Assembly: GCA_037447295.1 (NCBI GenBank)
Contig: JBBIGZ010000010.1
Coordinates: forward strand, 1 to 61,856
Direction: 5' to 3'
Length of the DNA: 61,856 nucleotides
Source: 630D-37 sp037447295
GTDB lineage: Bacteria; Chloroflexota; Anaerolineae; Anaerolineales; Villigracilaceae
Shown: one piece after another, positions 61,569-61,856 of the stretch
Numbering within the stretch: position 1 is the stretch's first letter
How the letters are laid out: each line of letters starts with the position of its first letter
Program-made: the position numbers and the translations under genes
Notes under the pieces: generated by a model
Database searches by the model: none
Told to the model about the DNA's origin: nothing
What the model saw: the letters and a program-made list of their open reading frames with translations, nothing else

Positions 61569-61784
61569 TTAGCGCTTCAAAGGGATAGTCATGAGCAGTT
61601 CCTTTACACTCCAAATGTGATCGGTAAGTGCAGCGGCCATCGCAGGCGTGCGTGGAATCCATTTGTGCCCTGGGACATCCGAAACTGGCTGGCGCAGGCT
61701 CTTGTGAGGCCTCACGAGATTGTAGTAAGCGTCTTCCCAAGTCGCAGCCGCACGACATATACCTCTTGTAACGCATGCTCTCAA
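61569..61784 (-). mobile_element. Insertion-sequence transposase fragment (C-terminal end)
   Basis: The reading frame ends at TAA 61569-61571 and contains AYYNLVRPHKSLRQ and RTPAMAAALTDHIWSVKEL, typical of a transposase C-terminus of IS elements common in Chloroflexota and cyanobacteria. I cannot name the family. An in-frame stop lies upstream near 61845, so the 5' part is broken or absent. It is on the same strand and in the same frame as the GH57 fragment. The IS end must lie near 61548-61568; no inverted repeat partner is visible. Confidence 0.75.
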
Positions 61785-61856
61785 GAGGGAGACTACCTCT
61801 TCTTCTCCTGAAATAATAATGTTGAAGTTTTAGATACGTATGGTACAGTGAAACAG

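Overview
The window is one arm of a bacterial chromosome of moderately high GC that most resembles a Chloroflexota genome, probably class Anaerolineae. That placement is inferred, not measured. It rests on the ribosomal gene order, Thr/Pro-rich linkers in exported proteins, a YabN-type MazG beside rpsI, family 5 uracil-DNA glycosylase, TgpA-like transglutaminase, a GAF-rich sensor kinase, and zinc-ribbon forms of S4, S14, S18, L24 and L36. No CRISPR array, prophage or complete mobile element is visible. One insertion-sequence remnant lies at the right edge.

Positions 1-18369 (+): the end of tuf, then one nearly unbroken S10-spc-alpha supercluster (rpsJ to rplQ, including secY, adk, map and rpoA), followed by truA, rplM, rpsI and a methylase-MazG fusion. 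Gaps are mostly under 25 nt and many stops and starts overlap. The exceptions are a 155-nt foldable gap between rpsJ and rplC and a short gap between map and rpmJ, where infA would often sit. Positions 18451-23937 (+): F1 ATP synthase genes atpA-G-D-C and an MreB-like gene with a changed phosphate-2 loop. F0 genes and atpH are absent. Positions 24133-29154 (+): a nucleoside-type ABC importer made of a BMP lipoprotein, one permease, and a second permease fused to the double ATPase. Positions 29349-31850 (+): rpsF-ssb-rpsR and an anchored parvulin-type prolyl isomerase.

Positions 31924-37402 (-): dnaA stands alone beside about 1 kb of noncoding DNA, followed by an MFS transporter, a uracil-DNA glycosylase, an atypical SDR protein and tRNA-Val. 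After efp (+) come a Ser/Thr kinase with an extracytoplasmic beta-propeller and a PAP2 phosphatase (both -), then a short heptamer-like tandem repeat. Positions 41710-53842 (+) look like a signalling and maintenance block: transglutaminase, GAF-PAS adenylate cyclase, gyrB behind a strongly foldable leader, a 1341-residue multi-GAF histidine kinase coupled to a FIST protein, and trmD. Positions 53940-56660 (+) hold a GPH-type sugar transporter, a MOSC protein and a second BMP-type lipoprotein, all overlapping. Positions 56542-61568 (-) hold an RluE-type pseudouridine synthase, DUF2905, a GH13 amylase and a GH57 amylopullulanase that has lost its N-terminal part at an IS junction.

The most interesting observations are the nested RNA-like structure before gyrB, the structured rpsJ-rplC gap, the permease-ATPase fusion, the altered MreB-like gene in the atp operon, the compensated double frameshift in the conserved KPYG motif of the pseudouridine synthase, the extra segment in AtpA, and the GH57/IS junction. 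I did not see a clearly new defence or mobile system.
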